13,375 bases of DNA from an uncultured Paracoccaceae bacterium (GCA_937927885.1 CALEZJ010000231.1:1-13375); one strand, 5' to 3'. Counted from the first letter of the stretch, positions 1-6,748 are shown. Numbers and translations are program-made. Notes: generated by a model not told the origin, from the letters alone.

Positions 1-550
1 GCTGGGGGGCGCCAAGGCGCTGGCGGGGGACGGCGACGAGACCGAGGTCGCGATGGCGCGCGGGTCGCTGATTCACAGGTTGCTCGAAGACCTGCCACGG
101 GCCGAGGATCCGCAATCCCTGGGTCTGGCGCTGGTCGAGGGTCATCCGGCGGCCGCCGAGATCCTGGCCGAGGTGCGCGCGCTGCTGGCCGATCCGGCGC
201 TGCGCGAGGTCCTGGGCGGTGACGCGCTGGTCGAGGTGGGGCTGTCCGGCCTCTGGCGCGGTCGCAGGATGTACGGCGCGATTGACCGGCTGATTGTCGA
301 CGAGGAGCGAGTGCTGGCCATCGATTTCAAGTCGAACCGAACGGTGCCTGCGGATGCGGGCCAGGTGCCCGAGGGGTTGCTCAGGCAGATGGGCGCCTAT
401 GCGCATCTGTTGAAGGGGATCTATCCGGGTCGCGAGGTGCAGTGTGCGCTCCTCTGGACCGCGACCGGCACGCTGATGCGCCTCGATGCCGCGGCGCTGG
501 AGGCGGCGCTGGATCGGGCCGCCCTTGACCCGGCACTGGGCGCTCCTTAG
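1..550 (+). CDS. addA: AddA, double-strand break repair helicase/nuclease subunit (C-terminal 182 residues, 5' end outside window)
   Basis: The reading frame is open from the left edge to the TAG at 548-550, so only the C-terminal nuclease end of a protein of usually about 1,100 residues is visible. The visible part is a RecB-family PD-(D/E)XK nuclease. It has the leading [10 protein letters not shown] helix with its His, the GAIDRL segment with the first metal-binding Asp, AIDFKSNR with the Asp-x-Lys catalytic pair, and the QMGAYAHLL helix (Q and Y of the nuclease core). In alphaproteobacteria AddAB unwinds and trims DNA ends for RecA loading, replacing RecBCD. AddB would be expected upstream, and trxA follows 35 bases downstream as in related genomes. 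AddA also carries an N-terminal UvrD-type helicase, which lies outside the window. The family assignment is secure; the gene start cannot be seen. Confidence 0.93.
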   Translation, partial: LGGAKALAGDGDETEVAMARGSLIHRLLEDLPRAEDPQSLGLALVEGHPAAAEILAEVRALLADPALREVLGGDALVEVGLSGLWRGRRMYGAIDRLIVDEERVLAIDFKSNRTVPADAGQVPEGLLRQMGAYAHLLKGIYPGREVQCALLWTATGTLMRLDAAALEAALDRAALDPALGAP

Positions 551-553
551 GTT
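525..553 (+). promoter_or_regulatory. Predicted sigma-70-type promoter of trxA inside the addA 3' end
   Basis: TTGACC at 525-530 and TAGGTT at 548-553 are separated by 17 bases. The -10 element overlaps the addA stop codon TAG. Transcription would start near 560, leaving about 25 bases of leader before the trxA ATG. The -35 is strong and the -10 weak, the same pattern seen before regA and hemH in this window. It would let trxA be expressed independently of addA. This is a prediction from sequence only. Confidence 0.5.
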
Positions 554-585
554 GCAGCAACCCCACAGACCCCCAGGAGAGACCC

Positions 586-906
586 ATGGCGACCGTTCCC
601 GTGACCGACGCGACCTTCGATGCCGAAGTGCGCAACAGCAACATCCCCGTCGTCATCGACTTCTGGGCCGAATGGTGCGGCCCCTGCCGCCAGATCGGGC
701 CGGCGCTGGAGGAATTGTCGAACGAATACGCAGGCCGGGTGAAGATCGCCAAGGTCAATGTCGACGAGAACCCGCAGGTCACGGCGGCGATGGGCATTCG
801 CGGGATCCCCGCGCTGTTCCTGGTCAAGAATGGCCAGATCGTCGCCAACAAGGTCGGCGCGGCACCCAAGGCTGCGCTGCAAAGCTGGATCGATGCCTCG
901 ATCTGA
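586..906 (+). CDS. trxA: Thioredoxin 1
   Basis: A 106-residue cytoplasmic thioredoxin, full length for the family. It has the active site WCGPC (residues 30-34, Cys31 and Cys34), the buried Asp of VVIDFWAEW, and the cis-proline loop [10 protein letters not shown] (Pro75). It reduces protein disulfides with electrons from thioredoxin reductase and serves ribonucleotide reductase, peroxide-detoxifying enzymes and methionine sulfoxide reductase. The ATG at 586 is preceded by AGGAGA with good spacing. It lies 35 bases after addA on the same strand and is closed by a hairpin terminator, so it can be co-transcribed with addA or read from the promoter embedded in the addA end. Trx proteins often tune redox-dependent gene expression in photosynthetic relatives; the regB gene nearby makes this context suggestive but unproven. 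Confidence 0.98.
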   Translation: MATVPVTDATFDAEVRNSNIPVVIDFWAEWCGPCRQIGPALEELSNEYAGRVKIAKVNVDENPQVTAAMGIRGIPALFLVKNGQIVANKVGAAPKAALQSWIDASI

Positions 907-930
907 GCGCGAATCGTTGCTGCTTCTTGA

Positions 931-958
931 CGCCGGGCCCTGACAGGCCCGGCGTTTT
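931..958 (+). terminator. Rho-independent terminator after trxA
   Basis: Perfect 9-bp GC stem: arms CGCCGGGCC (931-939) and GGCCCGGCG (946-954), loop of 6, then TTTT (955-958). It starts 24 bases after the trxA stop. The convergent PAS-protein gene ends only 4 bases away on the other strand, so the same hairpin may also protect or end that transcript, although no U-run follows in that direction. Confidence 0.85.
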
Positions 959-2514
959 CATGCGCTGGCCCGCAGGACCTGGGCGCGCGGCGAGGTGGCC
1001 AGCGGAACTTCGTCCGGGACAAAGGAGATCATCAGCGCCCCGGTCGATGTCCTTCGTGCGGTCACGGCCAAGGTTTCCCCGTCGCTCATGCGCATCCGGT
1101 CGCGGATGGGCGAGCGGTCTGACAGGCCGGGGCGGGCAAGGGTGGCGACCCGGTCCCACAGGTCGCCATTGTCGCTGACCTCGCGCCAGTTTTCCAAGGC
1201 CTCGGCCAGGGTGACGGCGGCCAGGGATTCCTCGCCTTCGAGCGTCCAGAGTTGCGAAAAGGCGGTGTTGGTCAGCACGAGTTGCCCGTTGGGGGCGAAG
1301 ACCGCGATGGCGTCGTCGATCTGGTTCAGCACGGATTGGCTGGTGTCCATCTCGGAGCGGACATTGCGCGTCAGATGGGTTTCCGAGGTGATATCCTCGA
1401 TCAGGAAGGCCAGGGCGCCATCGGGATGAGGATTGGCGCTGACGCGGAAGGTCTGGCCCGTAGGCAGCGACCAGGTTTCCTCGAACTGGCCGGCATTGGC
1501 CGAGGTTTCGATTTCCAGCAGGCGGCGCGCCCAACTGCGATAGTCGCGCGGTTCGGGCAGCACATGCTTGTCGCGCATGCGGTTCAGGAACCCCTCCATC
1601 CCCGGACGCGACAGCAGGAATTCGGGCTCCAGACCGGTCAGGTCGGTCAGCGCGGGGTTGAACACCTGCAAGCGGCGGGTGCGGTCAAAGATCGCAAGGC
1701 CGATGGGCAGCGTGGCAAAGGTCTTGGTCAGCGTCTGGACGAATTCGCGCCGGGTCTTTTCGGCATTCTGCGCCTCGTCGGCGGGCAGGGCATAGGCCAG
1801 CGTCCCGTCCTCGCCTTTGATGCGGGCGACATCGAACCACGCGGGGCGCGCGCCATTGGTGCCACCGAGACAGACGCGGCGGCCCGTGTCCTGCGCGAAA
1901 AGCGCGGGCAGGGGCCAGGCCAGCCCGGCGCCGCCGAGCATCTCGCTCGCGCGGTGGAGATAGGCGCGGTTGGCCCAGGTCACGCTGCCTTCGGCCGTCT
2001 CGCGCCACAAGAGCAGCGGCGCCGATTCGGTGATCTGGCGCAAAAGCTCAAGTTCCTGCTGCATCGCGCGAAAGCTGAGCCGGTCGAGTTGGATGGCGCC
2101 GTCCTCCTCGACCTTGTCGGACAGCGACAGGCGCAGGACGCCGTCCAGCCATTCCACGGTCAGATCCAGCGGCAGGCCATCGGCGGCGGCCAGCGCCGCT
2201 TGTTTTCGCGCGGGGATTTCGGCCAGCACCGCGTCCAGCGTCGGAAAATCGGCGGCCAGATGGCGCGTGAGGCGGACAAGGTCGTCCCCGTCACCGCTGG
2301 CGCGCAGCGTGTCGAGCAGAGCGGCGGCGCGCGGCGTGCAGTCGAGCAGGGTGCGCCCTTCGAACAGAAAGGCGGTCGCCGGGCCGAGGGGCAGGGCGGA
2401 CCCGCGTTTTCGTGGCTGCGGGCGTCGCAGCGCCGCGACGATCAGCAGGATCCCCGCCACGGTCAGCGCCGAAGTTCCGACCAGCACCAGCGCGAATGCG
2501 AATGTCTGCGGCAT
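958..2514 (-). CDS. Membrane-anchored multi-PAS-domain protein without kinase module
   Basis: A 518-residue protein. Residues 5-29 form one N-terminal membrane segment followed by a positive stretch (RRPQPRKR), placing the rest in the cytoplasm. Three PAS-like regions can be recognised: about 145-245 (APLLLWRE...WANRAY), about 256-378 (LPIGLAIFDRTRRLQVFNPA...EDIT, the clearest PAS fold), and about 385-498 (IDDAIAVFAPNGQLVLTNTAF). No HisKA H-box, no HATPase N/G boxes and no GGDEF, EAL or HTH follow; the protein simply ends after the last PAS. The ATG at 2514 has GGTGG and AGGG upstream. It lies 93 bases downstream of regB on the same strand with a hairpin between, so it may be read from the regB transcript. 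A role as a sensory or scaffold partner of the Reg kinase is inference from position only; no family function is established to my knowledge. Confidence 0.75.
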   Translation of the reverse strand: MPQTFAFALVLVGTSALTVAGILLIVAALRRPQPRKRGSALPLGPATAFLFEGRTLLDCTPRAAALLDTLRASGDGDDLVRLTRHLAADFPTLDAVLAEIPARKQAALAAADGLPLDLTVEWLDGVLRLSLSDKVEEDGAIQLDRLSFRAMQQELELLRQITESAPLLLWRETAEGSVTWANRAYLHRASEMLGGAGLAWPLPALFAQDTGRRVCLGGTNGARPAWFDVARIKGEDGTLAYALPADEAQNAEKTRREFVQTLTKTFATLPIGLAIFDRTRRLQVFNPALTDLTGLEPEFLLSRPGMEGFLNRMRDKHVLPEPRDYRSWARRLLEIETSANAGQFEETWSLPTGQTFRVSANPHPDGALAFLIEDITSETHLTRNVRSEMDTSQSVLNQIDDAIAVFAPNGQLVLTNTAFSQLWTLEGEESLAAVTLAEALENWREVSDNGDLWDRVATLARPGLSDRSPIRDRMRMSDGETLAVTARRTSTGALMISFVPDEVPLATSPRAQVLRASA

Positions 2515-2533
2515 GTCACCACCCTGTCAGCAC

Positions 2534-2553
2534 GGCCGGGGATTGCCCCGGCC
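2534..2553 (-). terminator. GC hairpin between regB and the PAS gene (attenuator or partial terminator)
   Basis: Perfect 8-bp inverted repeat GGCCGGGG-ATTG-CCCCGGCC, flanked by CAC/GTG. On the minus strand it lies between the regB stop (2608) and the PAS gene start (2514). No run of U follows on either strand, so it is not a canonical terminator. It may lower read-through or stabilise the regB mRNA end. Confidence 0.5.
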
Positions 2554-2607
2554 CTGTGTTCAGGAATCGGTCGGATTGGTTAAATCGCGGTTAAGAAGCC
2601 CGGGCGA

Positions 2608-3993
2608 TCAGGAAGAAACATGGGGCGTGTTCTGTCCCAGAGGCCGCCGCGCATCGGATTCGATCGCCCGACGCGGCCAGACGACCTCGGCCATGGCGCC
2701 GCTGCGTTCGCCGGCGCCCCGGTCGGAACGGCTTTTTGGCGAGCAATTGGCGAATCGCACCTCGGCCCCGGTGCGTTCCAAAAGCGTCTTGGCGATGAAC
2801 AGGCCCAGACCCATGCCGTCATATTCGGGTCGGCTGGGCCGTGTTTCAGTGGTGCGGTCGCGCAGATAGGGGTCGCCGATCCGGTCGAGAAGATGCAGGG
2901 GAAAGCCCGGCCCGTCATCGACCACCCGTATCTCCACCGTATCGCCGGTCCAGGACAGGTCGATCCAGACCTGCGACTGGGCGAAATCGACGGCGTTCTG
3001 GATCAGGTTGCGCAGGCCGTGGATGACTTCGGGCCGCCGCGCGATTTCGGGCATGCGGTCATCGCTCAGCGCCTCGATCGTCACCTTGCGCCCACGGTCG
3101 ACATGGGGGGCGGCGGCCTCGGCCACGACGGCCTCGAGCGGAGCAGAGCGCAGGTGCAGATCGTCCTTGCCCGCCTGTCCCATCGACCGCAGGATCGCGC
3201 GGCAGCGGTCGGCCTGCTCGCGGATCAGGCGGGCATCCTCGATCAGGTCGGGGGCCAGGTCCGGACGGTCGAGCGCGTCGATCAGTTCCGCCGATACCAG
3301 CTTGATCGTGGCCAGCGGTGTGCCCAGTTCATGCGCGGCGGCGGCGATCACCCCGCCCAGATCGGTCAGTTTCTGTTCGCGCGCGAGGGCCAGTTGCATG
3401 GCCATCAAGGCCTCGGCCAGGGCGTGCTTTTCCGCCGCGATCGAGCGGGAATAGAGCCCGCAGAAGGCGATCCCCACCACCACCGCCAGCCAGAACCCGA
3501 ACCGGAAGATGTCCGGCAGCAGCAAGGGGGCGCCATCGGCAAGGTGGAGAGGTTCGAAAACGAGGGCCAGAAAGGACGCCAGCGCAACCGCGATCAGCCC
3601 CAGAATCAGCGTTGCGCGCGTCTGCAGCGCGGTCGCGGCGATGGTCACCGGGGCGATCAGCAACAGGGCAAAGGGGTTGTTCAGCCCGCCGGTCAGGAAC
3701 AGGAGAAGCGCAAGCTGCAGCGTGTCGAAGATCAGCGTCAGCAGGGCCTCGGTTTCCGACAGGCGCTTCGAGCGCGGGAAGATCCGTCCACTGAGCAGGT
3801 TCGAGGCGACCGAGACTGCGACAATCGACAGGCACAGCACCAGCGGGATCTGGAGATCGAAGAGCTGCACGCTGGCAAGCAAGGCCACGACCTGGCCAAA
3901 GGCAGCGAGCCAGCGCACACGGGTCAGGGTCTCCAGCCGGATCCAGTGGCCCTGTGCCTCGCGGTTCATCAGGCCCTGTGCGGCGGTGTTCAT
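2608..3993 (-). CDS. regB: RegB (PrrB/ActS family) redox-sensing histidine kinase
   Basis: Sensor kinase of 461 residues with the chosen ATG at 3993, matching the usual RegB length of about 460. About six hydrophobic segments fill residues 20-180. The GGLNNPF loop (102-108) matches the conserved quinone-binding motif of RegB. The H-box AAAHELGTPLA gives phospho-acceptor His221. Cys264 in the EQADRCRAIL stretch corresponds to the redox-active dimer-interface cysteine known as Cys265 in R. capsulatus. ATP-binding boxes are NLIQNAVDFA (Asn333), DDGPGF (359-364) and GMGLGLFIAKTLL (393-405). RegB phosphorylates RegA when respiration is slow, controlling photosynthesis, CO2 and N2 fixation and oxidase genes in relatives. 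An ATG 12 codons upstream (4029) is possible but has no ribosome site and would lie at or before the predicted transcription start. It is divergent from senC-regA. Confidence 0.96.
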   Translation of the reverse strand: MNTAAQGLMNREAQGHWIRLETLTRVRWLAAFGQVVALLASVQLFDLQIPLVLCLSIVAVSVASNLLSGRIFPRSKRLSETEALLTLIFDTLQLALLLFLTGGLNNPFALLLIAPVTIAATALQTRATLILGLIAVALASFLALVFEPLHLADGAPLLLPDIFRFGFWLAVVVGIAFCGLYSRSIAAEKHALAEALMAMQLALAREQKLTDLGGVIAAAAHELGTPLATIKLVSAELIDALDRPDLAPDLIEDARLIREQADRCRAILRSMGQAGKDDLHLRSAPLEAVVAEAAAPHVDRGRKVTIEALSDDRMPEIARRPEVIHGLRNLIQNAVDFAQSQVWIDLSWTGDTVEIRVVDDGPGFPLHLLDRIGDPYLRDRTTETRPSRPEYDGMGLGLFIAKTLLERTGAEVRFANCSPKSRSDRGAGERSGAMAEVVWPRRAIESDARRPLGQNTPHVSS

Positions 3994-4028
3994 GGGGTGG
4001 CCTGTTGTCGCGGAGGGGATCGGGGCCA

Positions 4029-4057
4029 TTGATAAGGCGCCAGCGCTGGGGCATCAA
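4029..4057 (-). promoter_or_regulatory. Predicted regB promoter in the regB-senC control region
   Basis: On the minus strand TTGATG (4057-4052), 17-base spacer, TATCAA (4034-4029). Transcription would begin near 4022, which favours the ATG at 3993 as the regB start. The two hexamers are near reverse complements of each other (TTGATA...CATCAA on the plus strand), so the element is almost dyad-symmetric and might also be bound as an operator. The plus-strand promoter for senC is not obvious; the whole divergent region is only 98 bases. Confidence 0.45.
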
Positions 4058-4091
4058 GCGCGGACAATTCAACAGGCCCGGAGGCAAACGC

Positions 4092-4712
4092 ATGATCAGG
4101 ACCTATACCATCGGCGCGGCGGTCTTCATCGCGGGGCTACTGGGCGTGCTGGGCTGGATGGCGTTTCGCCCGGCGGGCGGCGATCCGTTTGCGCCGTGCC
4201 GGGTGACGTCGGTTTCCGGGGGGCTCGACCTGATCGGGGGCCCGTTCGAACTGGTCAACGCCGCGGGCCAGACGGTGAGCGATGCCGACATCATCACCAT
4301 GCCGACGATTCTCTATTTCGGTTATACCTTCTGCCCGGACGTCTGCCCGCTGGACAATGCCCGCAACGCGCAGGTGACCGAGATCCTGGAATCGCGCGGC
4401 ATCATGGTGCAGCCGGTGTTCATCTCGATCGATCCGCGCCGCGACACTCCCGAACTGGTGGGCGAATTCGCCAGCGTCTTTCATCCGCGCATGATCGGCC
4501 TGACCGGTAGCGAGGAACAGGTCCGCGCCGCCTCGCGGGCGTATCGGACGTTCTATTCGGCGCAAGCCACCGGCGACGACTATTACCTCGTCGACCATTC
4601 GACCTTCAGCTATCTGGTGTTGCCCGGTCGCGGCACGGTCGAGATCTTTCGCCACGACATGAGCGCCGAATCCGCGGCGCAGGTCGCCGAATGCATCATC
4701 CAGCGCGCCTGA
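4092..4712 (+). CDS. senC: SenC/PrrC, Sco1-family copper/thiol protein
   Basis: A 206-residue membrane-tethered protein. Residues 7-25 are a single N-terminal membrane anchor, and the rest faces the periplasm. The thioredoxin-like Sco domain carries the copper or disulfide motif FCPDVCP (Cys81, Cys85) and the distant ligand His169 in VDHSTF, all three present. Sco proteins deliver copper to the CuA or CuB site of cytochrome c oxidases and can act as thiol reductases; in Rhodobacter, SenC/PrrC links oxidase assembly or activity to Reg signalling. The start is the ATG at 4092, preceded by GGAGG (4080-4084). The frame is open further upstream but that part is not protein-like and runs into the regB control region. 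It is followed by regA after 77 bases, the order known from Rhodobacter. Confidence 0.94.
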   Translation: MIRTYTIGAAVFIAGLLGVLGWMAFRPAGGDPFAPCRVTSVSGGLDLIGGPFELVNAAGQTVSDADIITMPTILYFGYTFCPDVCPLDNARNAQVTEILESRGIMVQPVFISIDPRRDTPELVGEFASVFHPRMIGLTGSEEQVRAASRAYRTFYSAQATGDDYYLVDHSTFSYLVLPGRGTVEIFRHDMSAESAAQVAECIIQRA

Positions 4713-4734
4713 TCGCGATTTCGTGTATCGCAGT

Positions 4735-4763
4735 TTGACCTTGGCCGTTCCGCCGACTAGATC
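4735..4763 (+). promoter_or_regulatory. Predicted regA promoter
   Basis: TTGACC (4735-4740), 17-base spacer, TAGATC (4758-4763), placing transcription start near 4770 and leaving about 20 bases of leader. A short perfect palindrome, GTTTC-A-GAAAC (4765-4775), sits at the predicted start and could be an operator. Together they would allow regA to be expressed apart from senC. Predicted from sequence only. Confidence 0.5.
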
Positions 4764-4789
4764 GGTTTCAGAAACGGGAAGGAACAGAC

Positions 4790-5347
4790 ATGGCCGATGA
4801 CAGCCCTCTCGACCTTGGCGACGACCCCTCGCTGCTGCTGGTCGATGATGACGAGGTGTTTCTGAAACGTCTGGCCAAGGCGATGGAGAAGCGCGGCTTT
4901 CGGGTCGAAACCGCCGCGTCGGTGGCGGCCGGCAAGGCGTTGGCGATGCTGCGGCCCCCGGCCTATGCGGTGATCGACCTCAGGCTGGAGGACGGCAACG
5001 GTCTGGATGTGGTCGAGGCCCTGCGCGCCAAACGGCCGGATGCGCGGATCGTCGTGCTGACCGGATACGGGGCGATCGCCTCGGCGGTGGCGGCGGTCAA
5101 GATCGGCGCGACGGATTACCTGTCGAAACCCGCCGATGCCGATGAAGTGGTGAACGCCCTGCTGCAACGCGACGGCGCTGTGCTGCCGGACCCGGCGGAA
5201 AATCCGATGTCGGCCGACCGGGTGCGCTGGGAGCATATCCAGCGCGTCTACGAGCAATGCGACCGCAATGTCAGCGAGACGGCGCGGCGGCTGTCGATGC
5301 ACCGGCGGACGCTGCAACGCATCCTGGCCAAGCGCAGCCCGCGATAG
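4790..5347 (+). CDS. regA: RegA (PrrA/ActR family) response regulator
   Basis: A 185-residue two-domain regulator, the usual length. The receiver (about 14-125) has the acidic pocket VDDDE (Asp19-21), phospho-acceptor Asp63 in VIDLRLEDGN, switch Thr91 (LTGYG) and Lys113 (LSKP). A linker with four prolines near residues 130-140 precedes the Fis-type helix-turn-helix, NVSETARRLSMHRRTLQRIL (160-179), the nearly invariant DNA-contacting end of this family. Phosphorylated by RegB, it activates or represses photosynthesis, respiration, nitrogen and carbon fixation and hydrogenase genes in relatives. Start ATG 4790 follows GGAAGGA. hvrA/spb, which follows regA/prrA in Rhodobacter, is absent here; a convergent marR gene lies beyond a repeat-containing gap. 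Confidence 0.97.
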   Translation: MADDSPLDLGDDPSLLLVDDDEVFLKRLAKAMEKRGFRVETAASVAAGKALAMLRPPAYAVIDLRLEDGNGLDVVEALRAKRPDARIVVLTGYGAIASAVAAVKIGATDYLSKPADADEVVNALLQRDGAVLPDPAENPMSADRVRWEHIQRVYEQCDRNVSETARRLSMHRRTLQRILAKRSPR

Positions 5348-5349
5348 GA

Positions 5350-5399
5350 GCGTTTTCAGCAAAAGTGGGGACCACTTTTGCGGTTCGAAAATGCGACCA
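5350..5399. repeat. Palindromic intergenic element downstream of regA (possible dispersed repeat and terminator)
   Basis: Inner perfect 10-bp stem GCAAAAGTGG (5359-5368) / CCACTTTTGC (5372-5381) with a 3-base loop, flanked by a second outer pairing TTTTC (5353-5357) / GAAAA (5387-5391). It begins just after the regA stop and is much more AT-rich than its surroundings. The core AGCAAAAGTG...TTTTGCG resembles a palindrome I recall between genes in many alphaproteobacterial genomes; copy number here cannot be tested from one window. As RNA it could end or stabilise the regA transcript. Confidence 0.6.
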
Positions 5400-5420
5400 T
5401 GCAAAGGCTCCGAGACCGCG

Positions 5421-5470
5421 CAGGGGGGCGTTGCTCCCCTCACCCCCCGGGATATTTGAGGACCGATGAG
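5421..5470. repeat. G-run/C-run intergenic segment ending in CCCCCCGGGATATTTGAGGA (possible dispersed repeat)
   Basis: A run of six G (5424-5429) is followed by CTCCCCT and then CCCCCC, able to fold into alternative GC hairpins, then GGGATATTTGAGGACCGATGAG. The motif CACCCCC-GGGATATTT followed by a purine-rich GATGA(A/G) tail looks like an unannotated interspersed sequence I recall from Rhodobacteraceae intergenic regions. It lies directly downstream of the marR stop on the minus strand and may serve as its transcript end. The evidence is structure plus recollection, not a search. Confidence 0.4.
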
Positions 5471-5473
5471 GGG

Positions 5474-5914
5474 TCAGTCGTCGCGTTCGAGTTCCGAGCG
5501 CAATTCACGCAGGACCGGCAGCACGGCGCGCACCCGGTCGATGCCGATCTTTGCCGCCAGCCCCGCGATCACCGGCGAAATGGCGTGCAGCGCCGCGTCG
5601 CGCGCCTGACGGCCGGAGGGGCTGATCGACACGAATTTGCGCCGCGCGTCGTCCCAGTCCGGGCGGATATGGATATGGCCGGCGATTTCCAGCTTTGACA
5701 GCGTGTTGGTCATCGCGCCGCGGGTGACGTGAAAGGCCTTGGCCAGTTGTGCCGGGGTGCGTTCGTCCTGCAGGCGGGCCAGTTGGTTGAGAACGCTGAA
5801 ATGCGACAGCTCCATGCCTTTTGGCAGTACCCGGGTCAGCCGGGCGCGGGCCAGCTGGTCGGCCATGAAGAGTTCGGCGAAAAGGGCGACCGCGAGGTCG
5901 TCGACCGGCTTCAT
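5474..5914 (-). CDS. MarR-family transcriptional regulator
   Basis: A 146-residue winged-helix protein of normal MarR length. The helix-turn-helix covers about residues 52-80 (RTPAQLAKAFHVTRGAMTN, recognition helix near 64-75). The wing follows at about 80-97 with DWDDARRKFVSISPSG, the Asp-x-Arg signature of MarR wings. The helices at both ends form the dimer. No cysteine is present, so it is not a thiol-sensing OhrR type. Its ATG overlaps the stop of the preceding amidase gene as ATGA, so the two are translationally coupled at the end of the comF-grxC-nit-marR unit. The ligand and targets are unknown; regulation of its own operon is the simplest guess. Confidence 0.9.
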   Translation of the reverse strand: MKPVDDLAVALFAELFMADQLARARLTRVLPKGMELSHFSVLNQLARLQDERTPAQLAKAFHVTRGAMTNTLSKLEIAGHIHIRPDWDDARRKFVSISPSGRQARDAALHAISPVIAGLAAKIGIDRVRAVLPVLRELRSELERDD

Positions 5915-6744
5915 TCCGGCATCCCGAAGGGGCGGTCATGGTCGAGCGAGGGGACCCGGCCGCGGGCATGGGCAACGGCGGCGCGGTCCAGATCGACCCA
6001 GATCACCCCGGGTTCGGCGCCTGCATCGGCCAGAACCTCGCCCCAGGGTGCCACGGCCAGCGCATGGCCATGGGTGCGCCGTTCGCGCCCGGTGGTCTGC
6101 GGGTGCTGGCCGCATTGCGCCGGGGCCAGCACATAGCAGCCGGTCTCGATGGCGCGGGCGCGCAGCAGCGTTTCCCAGTGCGCGGCGCCGGTGACCGGGG
6201 AAAAGGCGGCGGGCACGGTCAGAACCTCGGCCCCGGCCTGGGCGAGGGCGCGGTAGAGATGGGCGAAACGCACGTCATAGCAGATCGACAGGCCCAGCGT
6301 GGCAAAGGGGGTGCGGGCGATCACCGCACGGTCGCCGGGCCGGATGCCGGCCGATTCGCGATAGGTTTCGGTCGGGGTTACCTGCACGTCAAAGAGGTGG
6401 ATCTTGTCATAGCGCGCGGCAATCGCGCCATCGGGCCCGATCAGCAGCGAGCGATTGGCGAAGCGTCCGTCGGCATCCCCGGTCTTCACGATGATCGATC
6501 CGGCCAGAAGCCAGATGCCTGCGCGCGCGGCCTCGTCTTGCAGCATGGCCAGCACGGGGTCCGAGCCCTCGTCCCCCAGAACCCGGTGCTGGTGCGCCCG
6601 GTCGGCCGAAATGCAATTGGTGCATTCGGGCGTCAGCACGAATCCGGCACCGCCCGCGACGGCCCGCCGCACCGCCTCGCGCACCAGTGCCACATTGTCG
6701 GCGGGCAGGTCGCCGACGCTGAGTTGCAAGAGCCCCGCGCGCAT
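5911..6744 (-). CDS. Carbon-nitrogen hydrolase, Nit/deaminated-glutathione-amidase type
   Basis: A 277-residue nitrilase-superfamily enzyme with the full catalytic triad: Glu40 (LTPECTN), Lys114 (RYDKIHLFD) and Cys155 (LSICYDVRF). KIHLFDV and ICYDVRFAHLYRAL are typical of the Nit1/NIT2-like branch, which hydrolyses deaminated glutathione or omega-amides made by transaminase side reactions. The chosen ATG at 6744 gives the expected N-terminus (MRAGLLQLSVGDLPADN); the frame is open further upstream but that part overlaps grxC and is not protein-like. The start lies 4 bases after the grxC stop. Standing next to a glutathione-dependent glutaredoxin supports a glutathione-repair role, but the exact substrate is inferred. 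Confidence 0.92.
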   Translation of the reverse strand: MRAGLLQLSVGDLPADNVALVREAVRRAVAGGAGFVLTPECTNCISADRAHQHRVLGDEGSDPVLAMLQDEAARAGIWLLAGSIIVKTGDADGRFANRSLLIGPDGAIAARYDKIHLFDVQVTPTETYRESAGIRPGDRAVIARTPFATLGLSICYDVRFAHLYRALAQAGAEVLTVPAAFSPVTGAAHWETLLRARAIETGCYVLAPAQCGQHPQTTGRERRTHGHALAVAPWGEVLADAGAEPGVIWVDLDRAAVAHARGRVPSLDHDRPFGMPE

Positions 6745-6748
6745 CGGA

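Noticed and set aside
1252..2583. 443-residue plus-strand open frame opposite the PAS gene
   Set aside because: Low-complexity Gly/Gln/Arg composition and no motifs; the opposite strand shows PAS folds and a membrane anchor.
4027..4029. Upstream ATG for regB
   Set aside because: No Shine-Dalgarno, it lies in the predicted -10 region, and it gives a protein 12 residues longer than the usual family length.
2620..4032. 470-residue open frame on the plus strand opposite regB
   Set aside because: It is the antisense shadow of regB in GC-rich DNA: very Gln/Arg/Gly-rich, no recognisable domain, while the minus strand encodes a complete RegB kinase.
4100..4712. SenC as a simple thioredoxin-like reductase
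   Set aside because: The CPDVC pair plus distant His169 and the place between regB and regA identify the Sco/SenC family instead.
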